Assembly: GCA_009763385.1 (NCBI GenBank)
Contig: VDCT01000326.1
Coordinates: forward strand, 992,001-1,056,000
Length of the DNA: 64,000 nucleotides
From: Coix lacryma-jobi var. lacryma-jobi
Taxonomy: Eukaryota; Streptophyta; Magnoliopsida; Poales; Poaceae
Reading direction: 5' to 3'
Shown: piece after piece, positions 11,546-22,048 of the stretch
Position numbering within the stretch: the stretch's first letter is position 1
How the letters are laid out: each line of letters starts with the position of its first letter
Notes under the pieces: generated by a model
What the model was told of the DNA's origin: nothing
Seen by the model: only the letters and a program-made list of their open reading frames with translations
Databases searched by the model: none
Translations under genes and position numbers: made by a program

Positions 11546-12579
11546 GGAAAAAGTCCACTTTTCCTTCCTCAACTTTTAAGGAAGTCCGTTTTTCTTCCCT
11601 CAATTTCAAAACCGGACAAACAACCTCCCTCAACTTTTGAATCCGTGCATTTTACCTTCCTGGCCGGTTTTGGACGGTGGTTTTGCTATAGTAACAGTGG
11701 TTTTGTTAGAGTAACAGCGGTTTTGTCTTTTTCTTTTTTATTTATTTTTGCTGAATTTTCGAAAAATCATAGTAAATCACAGAAAAATCATAAAATAGAA
11801 AATCTAATTTTGTTTTGGACTCCATATGAAGATCTATACAGTGAACTTAAAATATGGTATACTTTAGTACAAAGTTTTTGTTGTAGATTTAGATCTATGT
11901 TTTTTTGTAATTAAAATAAATTTATAACTAAGTTATACATGATTTAATGAGTATAAATTTTTTAATACAATTGAAGCATACAATAATTAGTCCACCATAA
12001 AAAATTGATCACAATTAGACTATACAAATCGTAGCTATGAATTAATCCAAATAATTACAAAAAAACATATTATCGTATGGAATTAATTGTAATAATTCAT
12101 AGCTGCAGTTTCTATAGTCTAATTGTGGTCAAATTTTTATGGTGAAATAATTATTGTATGCTTCAATTATATTAAAAAATTTATACTCATTTGATCATGT
12201 ATAACTTAGTTATAATTTTTTTAGTTACAGAAAAGCATGGGTCTAAAGCTACAACAAAAACTTTGTACTAAAGTATACCATATTATATATTCATTGTATA
12301 TATCTACTCATGTGGAGTCCAACAAAATTGGATTTTCTATTTTATGTTTTTTCTGTGATTTACTATGATTTTTCAAAGATTCGGCGAAAATAAAAAAAAA
12401 GAAAAAGACAAAACCATGGTCACTGTAGCAAAACCACTGTTACTGTAGAAAAATCACCGTCTAAAACCGGTCAGGGAGGTAAAATGGAAGGTCAAAAGCT
12501 GATGGAGGTTATTTGTCCGGTTTTCAAGAAGAAGGAGGAAAAATGGACTTCCTGCGGTGAGGAAAACTGGACTTCTTCC
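11546..12579. mobile_element. Foldback Mutator-like element with 9-base target duplication
   Basis: A 1034-base near-palindrome with arms of about 500 bases meeting near 12060. It starts GGAAAAAGTCCA and ends TGGACTTCTTCC. Matching arm segments include AAAACCGGACAAACAACCTC against the complement of the right-arm GAGGTTATTTGTCCGGTTTT. The 9 bases GACCAGAAA stand directly on both sides (11537-11545 and 12580-12588), fitting a Mutator-superfamily insertion. No transposase. A transcript would fold into a long hairpin. Confidence 0.85.
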
Positions 12580-12626
12580 GACCAGAAATGCTATAAGCAA
12601 TCTGGGCCTTCGACGGCTTTGCTACC

Positions 12627-12940
12627 ATGCTCAGGCCCACAGCCCGCAGCGGAGTAAGCAGGAGGCGGTCGGCGGTCGCATCGGCATCGACGTCGGCGTC
12701 ACCGCTCACCGGCAGCGGTGCTAAACTCCCCCTTCCCCCTCGGCGTCGACGGGCCGAACCCCCGCGAGGCGCCGCGTCAGCGACACCAGGACCAGCTGCC
12801 CAACCAAGGGTGTGCTGTCGGAGGCTCGGAGCATTAGCAGAAGCGGGCCGCGGGCGGGGTACTGCTCCGTCGCCCTCGTCTCTCCCGCCGCGACGTGTAT
12901 GCCATGCCCGAGAGCTGTGCCATGATTCGAGGTAAAACCA
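12627..12940 (+). other. GC-rich exon-like segment, product unknown
   Basis: An open frame of 102 codons rich in Arg, Ala and Pro lies in a GC-rich island just beyond the foldback element. It is followed by a donor-like GAGGTAAAAC near 12931 and then AT-rich sequence to 13600. It resembles the first exon of a grass gene, or an orphan promoter fragment, but no downstream exon was found and no family was recognised. Confidence 0.25.
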
Positions 12941-13609
12941 CTCTTCTCGTCTTAGATAGACGCATTCCGATCCTTAGATGAGCGGGTCAAATTTTGGGGG
13001 AATCAAGAGCGCACCACTGCCGCTCTAAGTGTCTCTTAGCCCGCTAACTGTTTGGTTTTTGTGCCGAACAAACTAGCTCGCTGATTGTAATTGTATATAA
13101 GTGGCCCGATATTCAAAGTTGCCTTTGGTGGCGCAATGACGTGTTTGCTTCTGTTTATGTTTTTGTCCAGACTATAGTGAGATGAGTTGTGGCTGATCTT
13201 GCTTATTTACCACATTGTTCGTTACTCAGGCTTAGATATCTGAACCAGGTGGTTGAGCTCAGTTTTTTCTTGTTCCCGATCGTTACTGTTCTATATGCTT
13301 TTGTATAAGAATTGTATATTTGTATGCCTTCTGTTACATGAAATAGGAAGACACCTCGTTTCGGTTAGGGGGGAAAGGTATGTATAATGCCATATTGATG
13401 TTGCAGATTCCTAATACTCATTTTTGAGACAGCACCTACAAATTAATTTCTGTGCATGCACAATGTTAAGTATCGGCACAATGCTTTTAGTAATCAAACA
13501 ATCGCACATTTGCCAGTAGAATCCCAGTAGCATAGGCCTATCTACATCTGCATGCACACTATTTGTTCGGTGTTACTTTCGACACAAACTGCTAATAGCT
13601 TTCCAATTC

Positions 13610-13890
13610 TTGCCTTCCTTTCCTTTCTTTCTCCTTTTGAAGGGAGTTTGCCTGGGATCTTTATTGTCTTTATTATCTTATCATCCGGGATGGTTATTTG
13701 CATCCTTGTTGCCATTTGTGGTTAAATTAGTATTTCGATTTCACCTCTGGAGATCTACAAGATCATGGAGCACAACACTAGTGTCGCTATTCCTTATCAG
13801 AACCTCAGTAACCTATGTGGACCTATGCATTGGTCACCATCACCTCTTTGGTCACCTCCTCAATCTCTGGATGTGGCAAGGAAAAAATTG
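13610..13890 (-). pseudogene. Decayed AAA-ATPase second-exon relic (unit 1)
   Basis: 13742-13890 matches, with many changes and small indels, the antisense of exon 2 of AAA genes 2 and 3: ATCATGGAGCACAACA, ATTCCTTATCAGAACCTCAG and CACCTCTTTGGTCACCTCC correspond to functional sequence near 14855-14940. Sequence at 13610-13740 resembles the Lys/Glu-rich C-terminal tail and 3' end. No intact frame remains. The paralogous relic at 17800-18060 shows that it predates the tandem duplication. Confidence 0.75.
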
Positions 13891-14116
13891 TGGAGGCCGT
13901 GTGAAACGCATGGCATCCACAGGAAATGACTCTAGATAGTAGAATAACATAAGTACTGCTTTACACTTTCCAAGGTTGGCATTTGCTAAGCAATGGCACG
14001 ATTGCAGTTTCATGTACATTTTCATATGGATTTTGCATATCTGTAATTCTGCATACATGCTACTAAACAAGTACTAGCAGAACTCTGCACACGCACTGCA
14101 AGTACCAGTGACAATG

Positions 14117-14512
14117 TGTAATGTACGGGCGCGCGTACTCCAGGCGTCTCAGGACGCGCGACGTGCGCCGCGCGGCAGAGCGCGCGGTCCGCCTGGGTCA
14201 GCAGGCGATCGGGCCAAGTGGCTAGGATTAGAAAGAGTAGAATACGGATTGGTTGCTTTCCTTTCTTAGTCCTAGAGTTTAGGAGATTTGGTTGGGCCAT
14301 AGGCCATATATATATCTATGTAATCAGACATTGAAAAGGGGAACGAAGAGTTATTCCATCTAATCTACCTCTTCCTCTCAAGCCGGCGACTGGGGGTAAA
14401 ACCCGTCGACGAGGACAACGATCTGGGGGCATAACCCGATCGACCACCACGGACAGAGGCTACGATCTTCGTAGCCGCGGTCCTCCTACCCTAGGGCTCG
14501 ACGATCTTGACA
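14117..14512. mobile_element. Solo LTR with 5-base target duplication
   Basis: A 396-base insertion beginning TGTAATGTACGG and ending CGATCTTGACA, flanked by CAATG on both sides (14112-14116 and 14513-14517). It contains TATATATATCT and GC-rich 3' sequence, as expected of an LTR. The corresponding site in unit 2, near 18277-18285 (GACAATGTGTAA), lacks it. No internal retrotransposon sequence is present, so it is a solo LTR formed by LTR-LTR recombination, probably of a Copia-type element judging by its short length. Confidence 0.8.
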
Positions 14513-14589
14513 CAATGCGACTCACATACTCCAATGGATCCCCTGTAGTGTCTACCTATATAAAATATGATATGCATTGATTTCATCTT

Positions 14590-14705
14590 CTTTCCTCTTC
14601 TAGAAGGAAATGCACTAGGTTTTATTTATTTTTCACTATCTCGTTACCTTTCTTCTCATCCAGGCTTCCTTGTGTTCAGTCTTGATCTCAAACCGCTATT
14701 TGCTT
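14590..14705 (-). repeat. Duplicated C-terminal coding tail downstream of AAA gene 2
   Basis: GAAATGCACTAGGTTTTATT, TTTCTTCTCATCCAG and GCTTCCTTGTGTTCAGTCTTG repeat, in the same order and orientation, the last roughly 110 bases of the gene and its stop region (14720-14815). An equivalent duplicate lies beyond gene 3 at 18368-18475. The copy is outside the reading frame, beyond the stop codon, so it is probably in the 3' UTR. Confidence 0.7.
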
Positions 14706-14739
14706 TCATCTTCTTTTCTGGAAGGAATTGCACTGGGTT

Positions 14740-16244
14740 TTATTTTTTGTCATTATCCTTGTTGTCTTTCTTCTCATCCAGCTGTTTCTTTGCTTCCTTG
14801 TTTTCAGTCTTGATCTCATTGTCATCCTTCATTTTTGACTTCAGGAAATCCACAAGATCATGGAGCACAACATCAGTGTCATCATTCCTCATCAGAACTT
14901 CAGCAACCTCTGCGGGTGTCACCGTCACCTCCTTGATCAGTTTCTCTATCTCTGGATACGTATCATGGTACTCGATGGAGTGGTAGTTGTTGGCAAGGAT
15001 TTGGAAAGACTCTGGGGTGCAATACCCCATGTGGATGTGCATGTCCATCCTTCCAGGCCGCAGCAGTGCCGGGTCGAGCCGCTCCTTGTAATTGGTTGTG
15101 AAGACGATGATCCTTTCTTCCCCACTTGTTGACCACAGCCCATCAACAAAGTTGAGCAGTCCAGAGAGCGTTACCTGTTCAGAAAATCCATTTACTTGTC
15201 AGGAATAGTGAGGAAGTGGTGGAATCGAGAAGAGACAGGGTTTGTACATTGAGGGTTAGTACTCACCTTCTCTTCCTTCCTGTTTTGTTCGGTAGAAGTT
15301 GACTTGTCATGTGCCTCACCTTCCTCTCTGTGTTTCAGTTCGATGGTGCAGTCAATATCTTCGATCACAAGAATGGATCGATTGCCCATGCCGACAAGAA
15401 GCCTCCTGAGGTCTGAGTTGGACGTGACCGCAGTTAGCTCGAGATCATATATGTCAAACCTGAGATGGTTGGCCATGGCTGCGATTAGGCTTGACTTCCC
15501 AGTCCCAGGTGGACCATACAGCAGGTATCCCCGCTTCCATGCCTTGCCAATCTTCTTATAGTAATCTTTTCTCTTGAGGAACCTGTTAAGGTCATCGATG
15601 ATGGACTGCTTCAGCTTGTGGTCCATGGCAAGTGTGTCGAATGTAGATGGGTGGTGGAGGTCAATGGGGGACCAGTTGTCGTACTCAGTCATGTATATCA
15701 TGAGAGTTCTCTCCTGGGCTTTAATATCCTTGGCTGTGGCCAGAATGAATGGGAGGTATGATTTGAGGGTTTTGTCTTTGTGCTTCTTGTTGAAGGTCAC
15801 TTCAAAGAACTGGGACTCATTCTGACTGCCATTCATGGAGTCCTTTGAGTTGTCTTTGCAGACAAGGCACCACTTGAACTCCGTGCCTTCATAAACATCC
15901 AGCATCTCGTCTCCCTCATCCATGCTGACCATCATCTTGTCATTCTCATCCATGCTGCTGACGCGCAGGCGCTGCTGGATGTCAGTGTTCATGCGTGTGG
16001 CGAGGTAAGTCTTCACCGCACAAAAGACATGGTTGTTGGCGAACCCGTCGTTCTTCTTCTCGACGATGATGCTGTGGTCCGACGACGCTCGCGAGCGCAG
16101 GTAGCCGAAGCCAGAGAAGAGCAGCTCGCGCACCTCGGGTGGCACCACCTCGTTCACCACGCTGCGCACCAGCATCATGGACGCGGCGACGGCGGTGGTG
16201 AGGGCCTTTTTGTAGGACTCGAAGGCCTTGTCGTAGGACGCCAT
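14740..16244 (-). CDS. BCS1-like AAA-type ATPase (cluster gene 2)
   Basis: Exons 16244-15267 and 15174-14740, with a 92 bp intron (donor GTGAGT, acceptor GAACAG), encode 470 residues. The protein begins MASYDKAFESYKKAL and has a hydrophobic segment (about 17-35) that could anchor it. The AAA-associated region spans about 30-130, Walker A GPPGTGKSS 244-252, Walker B ILVIEDID 291-298, then sensor FTTN and LLRPGRMD in exon 2. The C-terminus is a charged Lys/Glu/Asp tail absent from gene 1. It is near-identical to gene 3 in coding, promoter and 3' sequence, so the pair arose by recent tandem duplication. All catalytic motifs are intact. The exact membrane is unknown; relatives are reported at mitochondria or ER. 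Confidence 0.92.
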
Positions 16245-16404
16245 GATGGTAAGCGGTTTCTTGCCTCCGTACTCTTCTTGGCTATTGTTGCCCTTGGTTC
16301 TTGGTGTGGAACAGTGAGAGTGGTGTGAGATTGTGAGGCTGACTTGCTTTCTTGCTAAGGAAGGAGAGTAGGAGGAGAATTTGGGGGCGGGCTGGGATGG
16401 GTGG

Positions 16405-16412
16405 CTTTTATA
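16405..16412 (-). promoter_or_regulatory. TATA box of AAA gene 2
   Basis: Reads TATAAAAG on the minus strand, within CCTATAAAAGCCACCCATCC, about 160 bases upstream of the ATG at 16244. The same box and flank occur upstream of gene 3. Confidence 0.7.
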
Positions 16413-16707
16413 GGCGTGAGTCGTCTAAAAGGAATATATTATATTACTATGCTCCTCCAAAGAATAGAATAAGTATGCTCTTCCAACTCCCGAGTGCGGT
16501 CTTAGTCAGAGAAAGAAAAATGGGCAGCACATTCCAGACCTGTGTCCAACTGTGAATAATTAATCTCTCCTTTTTATTAGTTATGGTAAATAATGGAGGC
16601 TTTTAACATGCCTTTTTTTTATGAAGCGCGAATAAAAAGTACCTTTCTTTTTGTCAGCTGCTCTGGTTCCTTCCAGCTGTTGATTGTAAGCCCCCAACTT
16701 TGAATAA

Positions 16708-16935
16708 GGGTGTGTTTAGTTGGGAAATTTTGCAAATTTTTTTCCTGTAGCACTTTCGTTGTTATTTGACAAACTTTGTCCAAATATGGACTACCTAGGC
16801 TTAAAAGATTCGTCTCGACATGTACATACTAAAAGTACAATTAGTTATTTTTTTACCTATATTTAATGCTCCATGCATACGTCCAAACATTGATGTGATG
16901 GAAAATTTTGCAAAATGGGGGAACTAAACAGGGCC
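16708..16935. mobile_element. Tourist-like MITE
   Basis: 228 bases starting GGGTGTGTTTAGTTGGG and ending GGAACTAAACAGGGCC, flanked by TAA on both sides (16705-16707, 16936-16938), as for PIF/Harbinger-type MITEs. The interior has the family block GTAGCACTTTCGTTGTTATT. Related copies lie at 17370, 21771, 36073 and 37183. Confidence 0.8.
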
Positions 16936-17089
16936 TAATATTCACACACTGCACTGCACTGCACTAGACTATCAGCCTATCAGGGTTCAGTATAGAAAAT
17001 GAAAAGAAAAGACTAGTGGCTGCATTTCCTTGTGTTGTTTATTATTATATTATTATATAGGGAAGAAAATTAAATAAAAGGTAGTGAGT

Positions 17090-17395
17090 GGTCCATGTTC
17101 CTTGGCATCCAAGCTTCCCTTCTGAAACAGTATCCTGCTGCTTTTTTCCGCAGAGTGCTGTGCGCCGCAAGTTTCCTCGCTGAACTGGAACAGAAAGTGT
17201 GGCAGGAAGCTTCTGCCAGTGACCAGGTCAAGTCAGGTCTGTGCTTGTTGATTCCCGCCGAAACGGGAGTGTGCTGGAATGGTAATCACACGTGTTCCGT
17301 ACTGGCGACGATGGTGGCATCAGATGAAATCACAGTGTGGATGCCTGTATGCTACAGTCTGGAAAGTGAGTCGCCAACATCGAATCTTTAGATGG
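17090..17395. repeat. AAA-cluster flank block, copy A
   Basis: Contains TTCCTTGGCATCCAAGCTTC, CCTGCTGCTTTTTTCCGCAG and GTGCGCCGCAAGTTTCCTCG, the same order as copies B (20606) and C (21486). It lies upstream of AAA gene 2 and marks the end of a tandem duplication unit. Non-coding as far as can be seen. Confidence 0.75.
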
Positions 17396-17556
17396 AGCAT
17401 TAAATGTAGGTAAAAAAAAAAAATAAGTATACAGTTTGTTTGTAAATGTCAAGATGAATCTTTTGAACTTAATCTATGTTTGAACAAAGTTTGTCAAATA
17501 ATAACGAAAGTGCTACAGGAATTTTTCCTCAAAAGTTTTGGGAACTAAACATGGCC
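17370..17556. mobile_element. Truncated Tourist-like MITE
   Basis: Has the internal and right-end blocks of the Tourist family (AATCTTTAGATGGAGCATTA, TTTGTCAAATAATAACGAAA, GGGAACTAAACATGGCC) but lacks the matching left terminus. Confidence 0.65.
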
Positions 17557-17799
17557 TAATATATGCATACATGTTCTTTCTCTGCCTGTCCCAGTTTCGT
17601 TTCCTCCTGGCAAAAGTTGCAAGTACCTGTGCCGATGTGTGTGCTGGAACGCCAAGCCAAAAGGATGGGTGGGTCGCATGGCAAATCGACGACGTGTGAG
17701 TGGAATGGCAGTATCAGCAACCTATCTACATCTGTATGCACACTATTTGGTCAGTGTTACTTTTGACACAAACTGCTAATAGCTTTTGACTTCTCGCCT

Positions 17800-18060
17800 T
17801 CATTTCCTTTCTTTCTCCTCTTGAAGGGAATTTGCCGGGGATTTTATTGTCTCTATTATCTTATCATCCGGGATGGTTATTTGCATCCTTGTGTTCATTT
17901 GTAGTTTAATTAGCATATTTCGTCTTCACTTCTAGAGATCTACAATATCAGCACAACGCCAGTGTCACTATTCCTTATCAGAACCTCAGCAACCTATGCG
18001 GAGGTCATCATTACCTCTTTGGCCACCTCAATCTTATGGATGTTTCAAGGAAAAAATTGT
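17800..18060 (-). pseudogene. Decayed AAA-ATPase second-exon relic (unit 2)
   Basis: Paralogue of the relic at 13610-13890: ATTCCTTATCAGAACCTCAG and the region to GGCCACCTCAATCTTATGGA correspond to the antisense of the LMRND to AEVAEV coding part of exon 2. It is shorter than its partner, carries different indels and has no usable frame. Confidence 0.75.
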
Positions 18061-18367
18061 GGTGGTCATGTGAAATGCATTACATCCGCGGGCTGTAGAT
18101 AGTAGAATAACAATAAGTGCTACTTTACACTTGCCAAGGTTGGCATTTGCAAGGCAATGGCATGTTTGCAGTTTCATGTAATTCTATAATTCTGCATTCA
18201 TGCTACTAAACAAGTACTAACTCTGCAGACACACTGCAAGTACCAGTACACCTCATTGATCCAAAAACACAATGTTGACAATGTGTAAACACTCACATAC
18301 GCCAATGGATCCCCTGTAGGATCTATCTATATGAAATACAATATGAGTTGCTTTCATCCTTTCTCCT

Positions 18368-18475
18368 CTTGTAGAAGGAAATGCACTGGTTTTTTTCACT
18401 GTCTCTTTGGCTTTCTCCTCATCCAGTTGGTTATTTGCTTCCTTGTGTTCAGTCTTGATCTCAAGCCGCTATTTG
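18368..18475 (-). repeat. Duplicated C-terminal coding tail downstream of AAA gene 3
   Basis: GAAATGCACTGG, then CTCATCCAGTTGGTTATTTG and CTTCCTTGTGTTCAGTCTTG repeat the coding end at 18495-18590 of the same gene. Because gene 2 has an equivalent copy, this internal duplication predates the gene 2/gene 3 split. Confidence 0.7.
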
Positions 18476-18512
18476 CTTTCATCTTGTTTTCTGGAAGGAA
18501 TTACACTGGGTT

Positions 18513-20022
18513 TTATTTTTTGTCATTGTCCTTGTCGTCTTTCTTCTCATCCATATGGTTATTTGCTTCCTTGTTTTCAGTCTTGATCTCATTGGCATCC
18601 TTCATTTTTGACTTCAGGAAATCAACAAGATCATGGAGCACAACATCAGTGTCATCATTCCTCATCAGAACCTCAGCAACCTCTGCGGGTGTAACCGTCA
18701 CCTCCTTGATCAGTTTCTCAATCACTGGATATGTGTCATGGTACTTGATGGAGTGGTAGTTGTCGGCGAGGATTTGGAAAGACTCTGGGGTGCAATACCC
18801 CATGTGGATGTGCATGTCCATCCTTCCAGGCCGCAGCAGTGCCGGGTCGAGCCGCTCTTTGTAATTAGTTGTGAAGACGATGATTCTTTCCTCCCCACTT
18901 GTTGACCACAGCCCATCAACAAAGTTGAGCAGTCCAGACAGCGTTACCTGTTCAGAAAATCCAATTTTTGTCAGGAATAGTGAGGAAGTGGTGGAATCGA
19001 GAAGAGACAGGGCTTGTACATTGAAAGTTAGTACTTACCTTGCCTTCCCCCTTGTTTTGTTCCGTAGAATTTGACTCGTCTTGTCCCTCACCCTCCTCCC
19101 GTTGTTTCAGTTCGATGGTGCAGTCAATATCTTCAATCACTAGAATGGATCGGTTGTCCATGCTAACAAGGAGCCTCCTGAGGTCTGTGTTGGACATGAC
19201 CGCAGTTAGCTCGAGATCATATATGTCAAACCTGAGATGGTTGGCCATGGCTGCGATTAGGCTTGACTTCCCAGTCCCAGGTGGACCATACAGCAGGTAC
19301 CCTCGTTTCCATGCCTTGCCAATCTTCTTATAGTAATCTTTCCTCTTCATGAACCTGTTAAGGTCATCAATGATGGACTGCTTCAGCTTGTGGTCCATGG
19401 CAAGCGTGTCGAATGTAGATGGGTGGTGGAGGTCAATGGGGGACCAATTGCCGTACTCAGTCATGTGTATCATGAGAGTTCTCTCCTGGGCTTTAATGGC
19501 CTTGGCTGTGGCCAAAATAAATGGGAGGTATGATTTAAGGGCTTTGTCCTTGTGCTTCTTGTTGAAGGACAACTCGAAGAACTGGGACTCGTTCTGACTG
19601 CCGTTGAGGGAGTCATTTGAGTTGTCTTTGCAGACAAGGCGCCACTTGAACTCCGTGTCTTCATAAACATCCAGCATCTCATCGCCCTCATCCATGCTGA
19701 CCATCATCTTGTCGTCCTCGTCCATGCTACTGACGCGCAGGCGCTGCTGGATGTCGGTGTTCATCCGTGTGGCGAGATAAGTCTTCACAGCGCAGTAGAC
19801 GTAGTTGTTGGCGAACCCGTCGTTCTTCTTCTCGACGATGATGGTGTGGTCCGGCGACGCGCGCGAGCGCAGGTAGCCGAAGCCGGAGAGAAGCAGCTCG
19901 CGCACCTCAGGTGGCACCACCTCGTTCACCACGCTGCGCACCAGCATCATGGACGCGGCGACGGACGCCGCTGTGGTGAGTGCCTTCTTGTAGGACTCGA
20001 AGGCCTTGTCGTAAGATGCCAT
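18513..20022 (-). CDS. BCS1-like AAA-type ATPase (cluster gene 3)
   Basis: Exons 20022-19039 and 18947-18513, with a 91 bp intron (donor GTAAGT, acceptor GAACAG), encode 472 residues. Starts MASYDKAFESYKKAL like gene 2, with a two-residue insertion near residue 19. Walker A GPPGTGKSS 246-254, Walker B ILVIEDID 293-300, FTTN and LLRPGRMD are all present, so ATPase activity is expected. Differences from gene 2 cluster in the linker after Walker B and in the charged C-terminal tail (EANNHMDEKKD). Role as for gene 2: membrane-tethered AAA+ ATPase, substrate unknown. The gene lies head-to-tail with gene 2 and has a nearly identical proximal promoter, so co-expression is likely unless distal flanks differ. 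Confidence 0.92.
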
Positions 20023-20136
20023 GGTGGTGAGCTGAGTTGTTGCCCCCTAATCTTCTTGGCTATTCTTGCTCTTGGTTCTTGGTGTGGAACAGTGAGTTAG
20101 GGGTGTGAGAATTTGGTGGCGTGCTGGGATGGGTGG

Positions 20137-20144
20137 CTTTTATA
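20137..20144 (-). promoter_or_regulatory. TATA box of AAA gene 3
   Basis: Reads TATAAAAG on the minus strand, about 115 bases upstream of the ATG at 20022, in the same context as that of gene 2 (AAAGCCACCCATCCCAGC). Confidence 0.7.
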
Positions 20145-20605
20145 GGCTTGAGTGAGTTGGAGCGGTCTAAAAAGAATTGATTATTTGTATGCTCTTCCAA
20201 CTCCCTTGAGTGCGGTCCTTGTCAGAGAAGGGAAAATGGGCATCACCTGGATTTGTGTCCAACCGTAAATAATTAATCTCTCCTTTTTATTAGTGATGGT
20301 AAATAATGGAGGCTTTTAACATGGCTTTTGTTGGTGAAACGCGAATAAGTACCTTCCTTTTCGTCACCTGCTGTGGTTCCTTCCAGCCGTTGATTAAGCC
20401 CACCAACTTTGAATAATATCCTACTGGATCTTATTCGGAGTTCACACACGCACTGCACTTGGACTAGTGAATCTATAAAGTCATCAGGGTGAAATGAAAC
20501 GAGGAGACAAGTAGTGAATGCATTCCTTGTGGTGTTTATTGTATTATTATATAGATAGAGAAGAAGAAAATAAAAGAAAATGTAGCATTTTATTATTGTA
20601 TTTCC

Positions 20606-20935
20606 TTGGCATCCAAGCTTCTGAAACGGTAGCCTGCTGCTTTTTTCCGCAGAGTGCTGTGCGCCGCAAGTTTCCTCGCTGAACGGAAGTGGAAGAGGGA
20701 GTGCCAGGAAGCTTCCGCCGGCGAGCAGCAGGTCAAGTCAGGTCCCCGCTTGTTGATTCCCACTACCAGATCGATCCCCAGAGGGCACCACGCGTGATTC
20801 CCACTACCAGATCGATACCCAGAGGTCCCCGCTTGTTGATTCCCACTACCAGATCGATCCTGACGTGGTTGGTGGACGTCATGGCATGAGATGAGATCAG
20901 AGTGTCAGTGTGGGATGCTAGTGTAGGTTACTATG
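20606..20935. repeat. AAA-cluster flank block, copy B
   Basis: Shares CCTGCTGCTTTTTTCCGCAG and TGTGCGCCGCAAGTTTCCTC with copies A and C. Within it, GATTCCCACTACCAGATCGAT occurs three times at about 41-base spacing (near 20755, 20797 and 20838), a small tandem expansion seen only in this copy. Confidence 0.75.
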
Positions 20936-21485
20936 AAAATATATGGTGTGGTTAATAATCTAATAAATAATGATGTTTATTTGGTACCGTAAACATCAGT
21001 ACTATGTCGCATATATTTAATCAAACTTAAGATTTCTTAATTTTTGGACGGGGTGCGTAGATACTGTATGTACGTATCCGTGTTCTTTCTCTGCCTGTGC
21101 CAGCTTTGTTTCCTACTGGCAAAAGTTGCTAGTGACTGTACCCATATATGTGTGTCGGAGTTGGAACGCCAAGTACCCAAGTCAAAAAGGATGGATGTGG
21201 CGCGTGCCAAATTGGGCGTGTCGCGTTGTGATACAACGAATGGCTCGCTGCATCTGTGTGTCTTTCGGTGATGTCAAAAGGACCTCTGAATTAATTAATT
21301 GGACATCTGGGTGCTATTGATCTGGAAATCTCTTTATTTTAGTAACTGGAATGTGCCCTTGCTGTGCTATGGAGGAAGGGCATATGTATTGATTCGAAGT
21401 AGATATAGATTAATTAATATTACATATAAATAGATATAATGTTTTTAGTATTAGGTATATATATATTAGCATTTGATTTATTGTA

Positions 21486-21770
21486 TTTCCTTGGCATCAA
21501 GCTTCCTTCTGAAACGGTAGCCTGCTGCTTTTTTTTCAGCAGAGTGCTGTGCGCCGCAAGTTTCCTCGCTGAACGGGAAGTGGTAGTGCCAGGAAGCTTC
21601 CGCCGGCGAGCAGGTCAAGTCAAGTCCCCGCTTGTTGATTCCCACTACCAGATCCCCAGGGGTCCCGTGCTGTGCTGGCGAAGGAGCCTGGTCCTGACGT
21701 GGTTGGTTGACGTCATTGATGGCGGAATGAGAATCTCATGACGAGATGAGATCAGAGTGTCGAACAGTCT
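21486..21770. repeat. AAA-cluster flank block, copy C
   Basis: Third copy of the block, with TTCCTTGGCATCAAGCTTCC, GTGCGCCGCAAGTTTCCTCG and GATTCCCACTACCAGATC. No AAA coding sequence follows before the retrotransposon, so this is an orphan flank, left by partial duplication or by loss of a gene. Confidence 0.7.
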
Positions 21771-22011
21771 GGCCCTTGTTTAGTTTCCCAACATTCCCCA
21801 AATATTTCTAGATTCCCCGTCACATCAATCTTTAGCTACATGCATAGAACATTAAATGTAGATAAAAAAAATAATTGATTGTACTTTTAGTATCTATATG
21901 TCGAGACGAATCTTTTGAGCCTAGTTGGTCCATGTTTGGACAAAGTTTGTCAAATAACAACAAAAGTGCTACAGTGCAGATTCCAAATATTTCTCGGAAC
22001 TAAACAAGCCC
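21771..22011. mobile_element. Tourist-family MITE
   Basis: Ends GGCCCTTGTTTAGTTTCCC and GGAACTAAACAAGCCC, with the family interior GTCAAATAACAACAAAAGTG. A second related element starts at once (TGTTTAGTTTTCACAAAAA at 22014) and is interrupted at 22048 by the LTR retrotransposon. Confidence 0.7.
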
Positions 22012-22048
22012 TCTGTTTAGTTTTCACAAAAAAACTTTTTACCCATCG

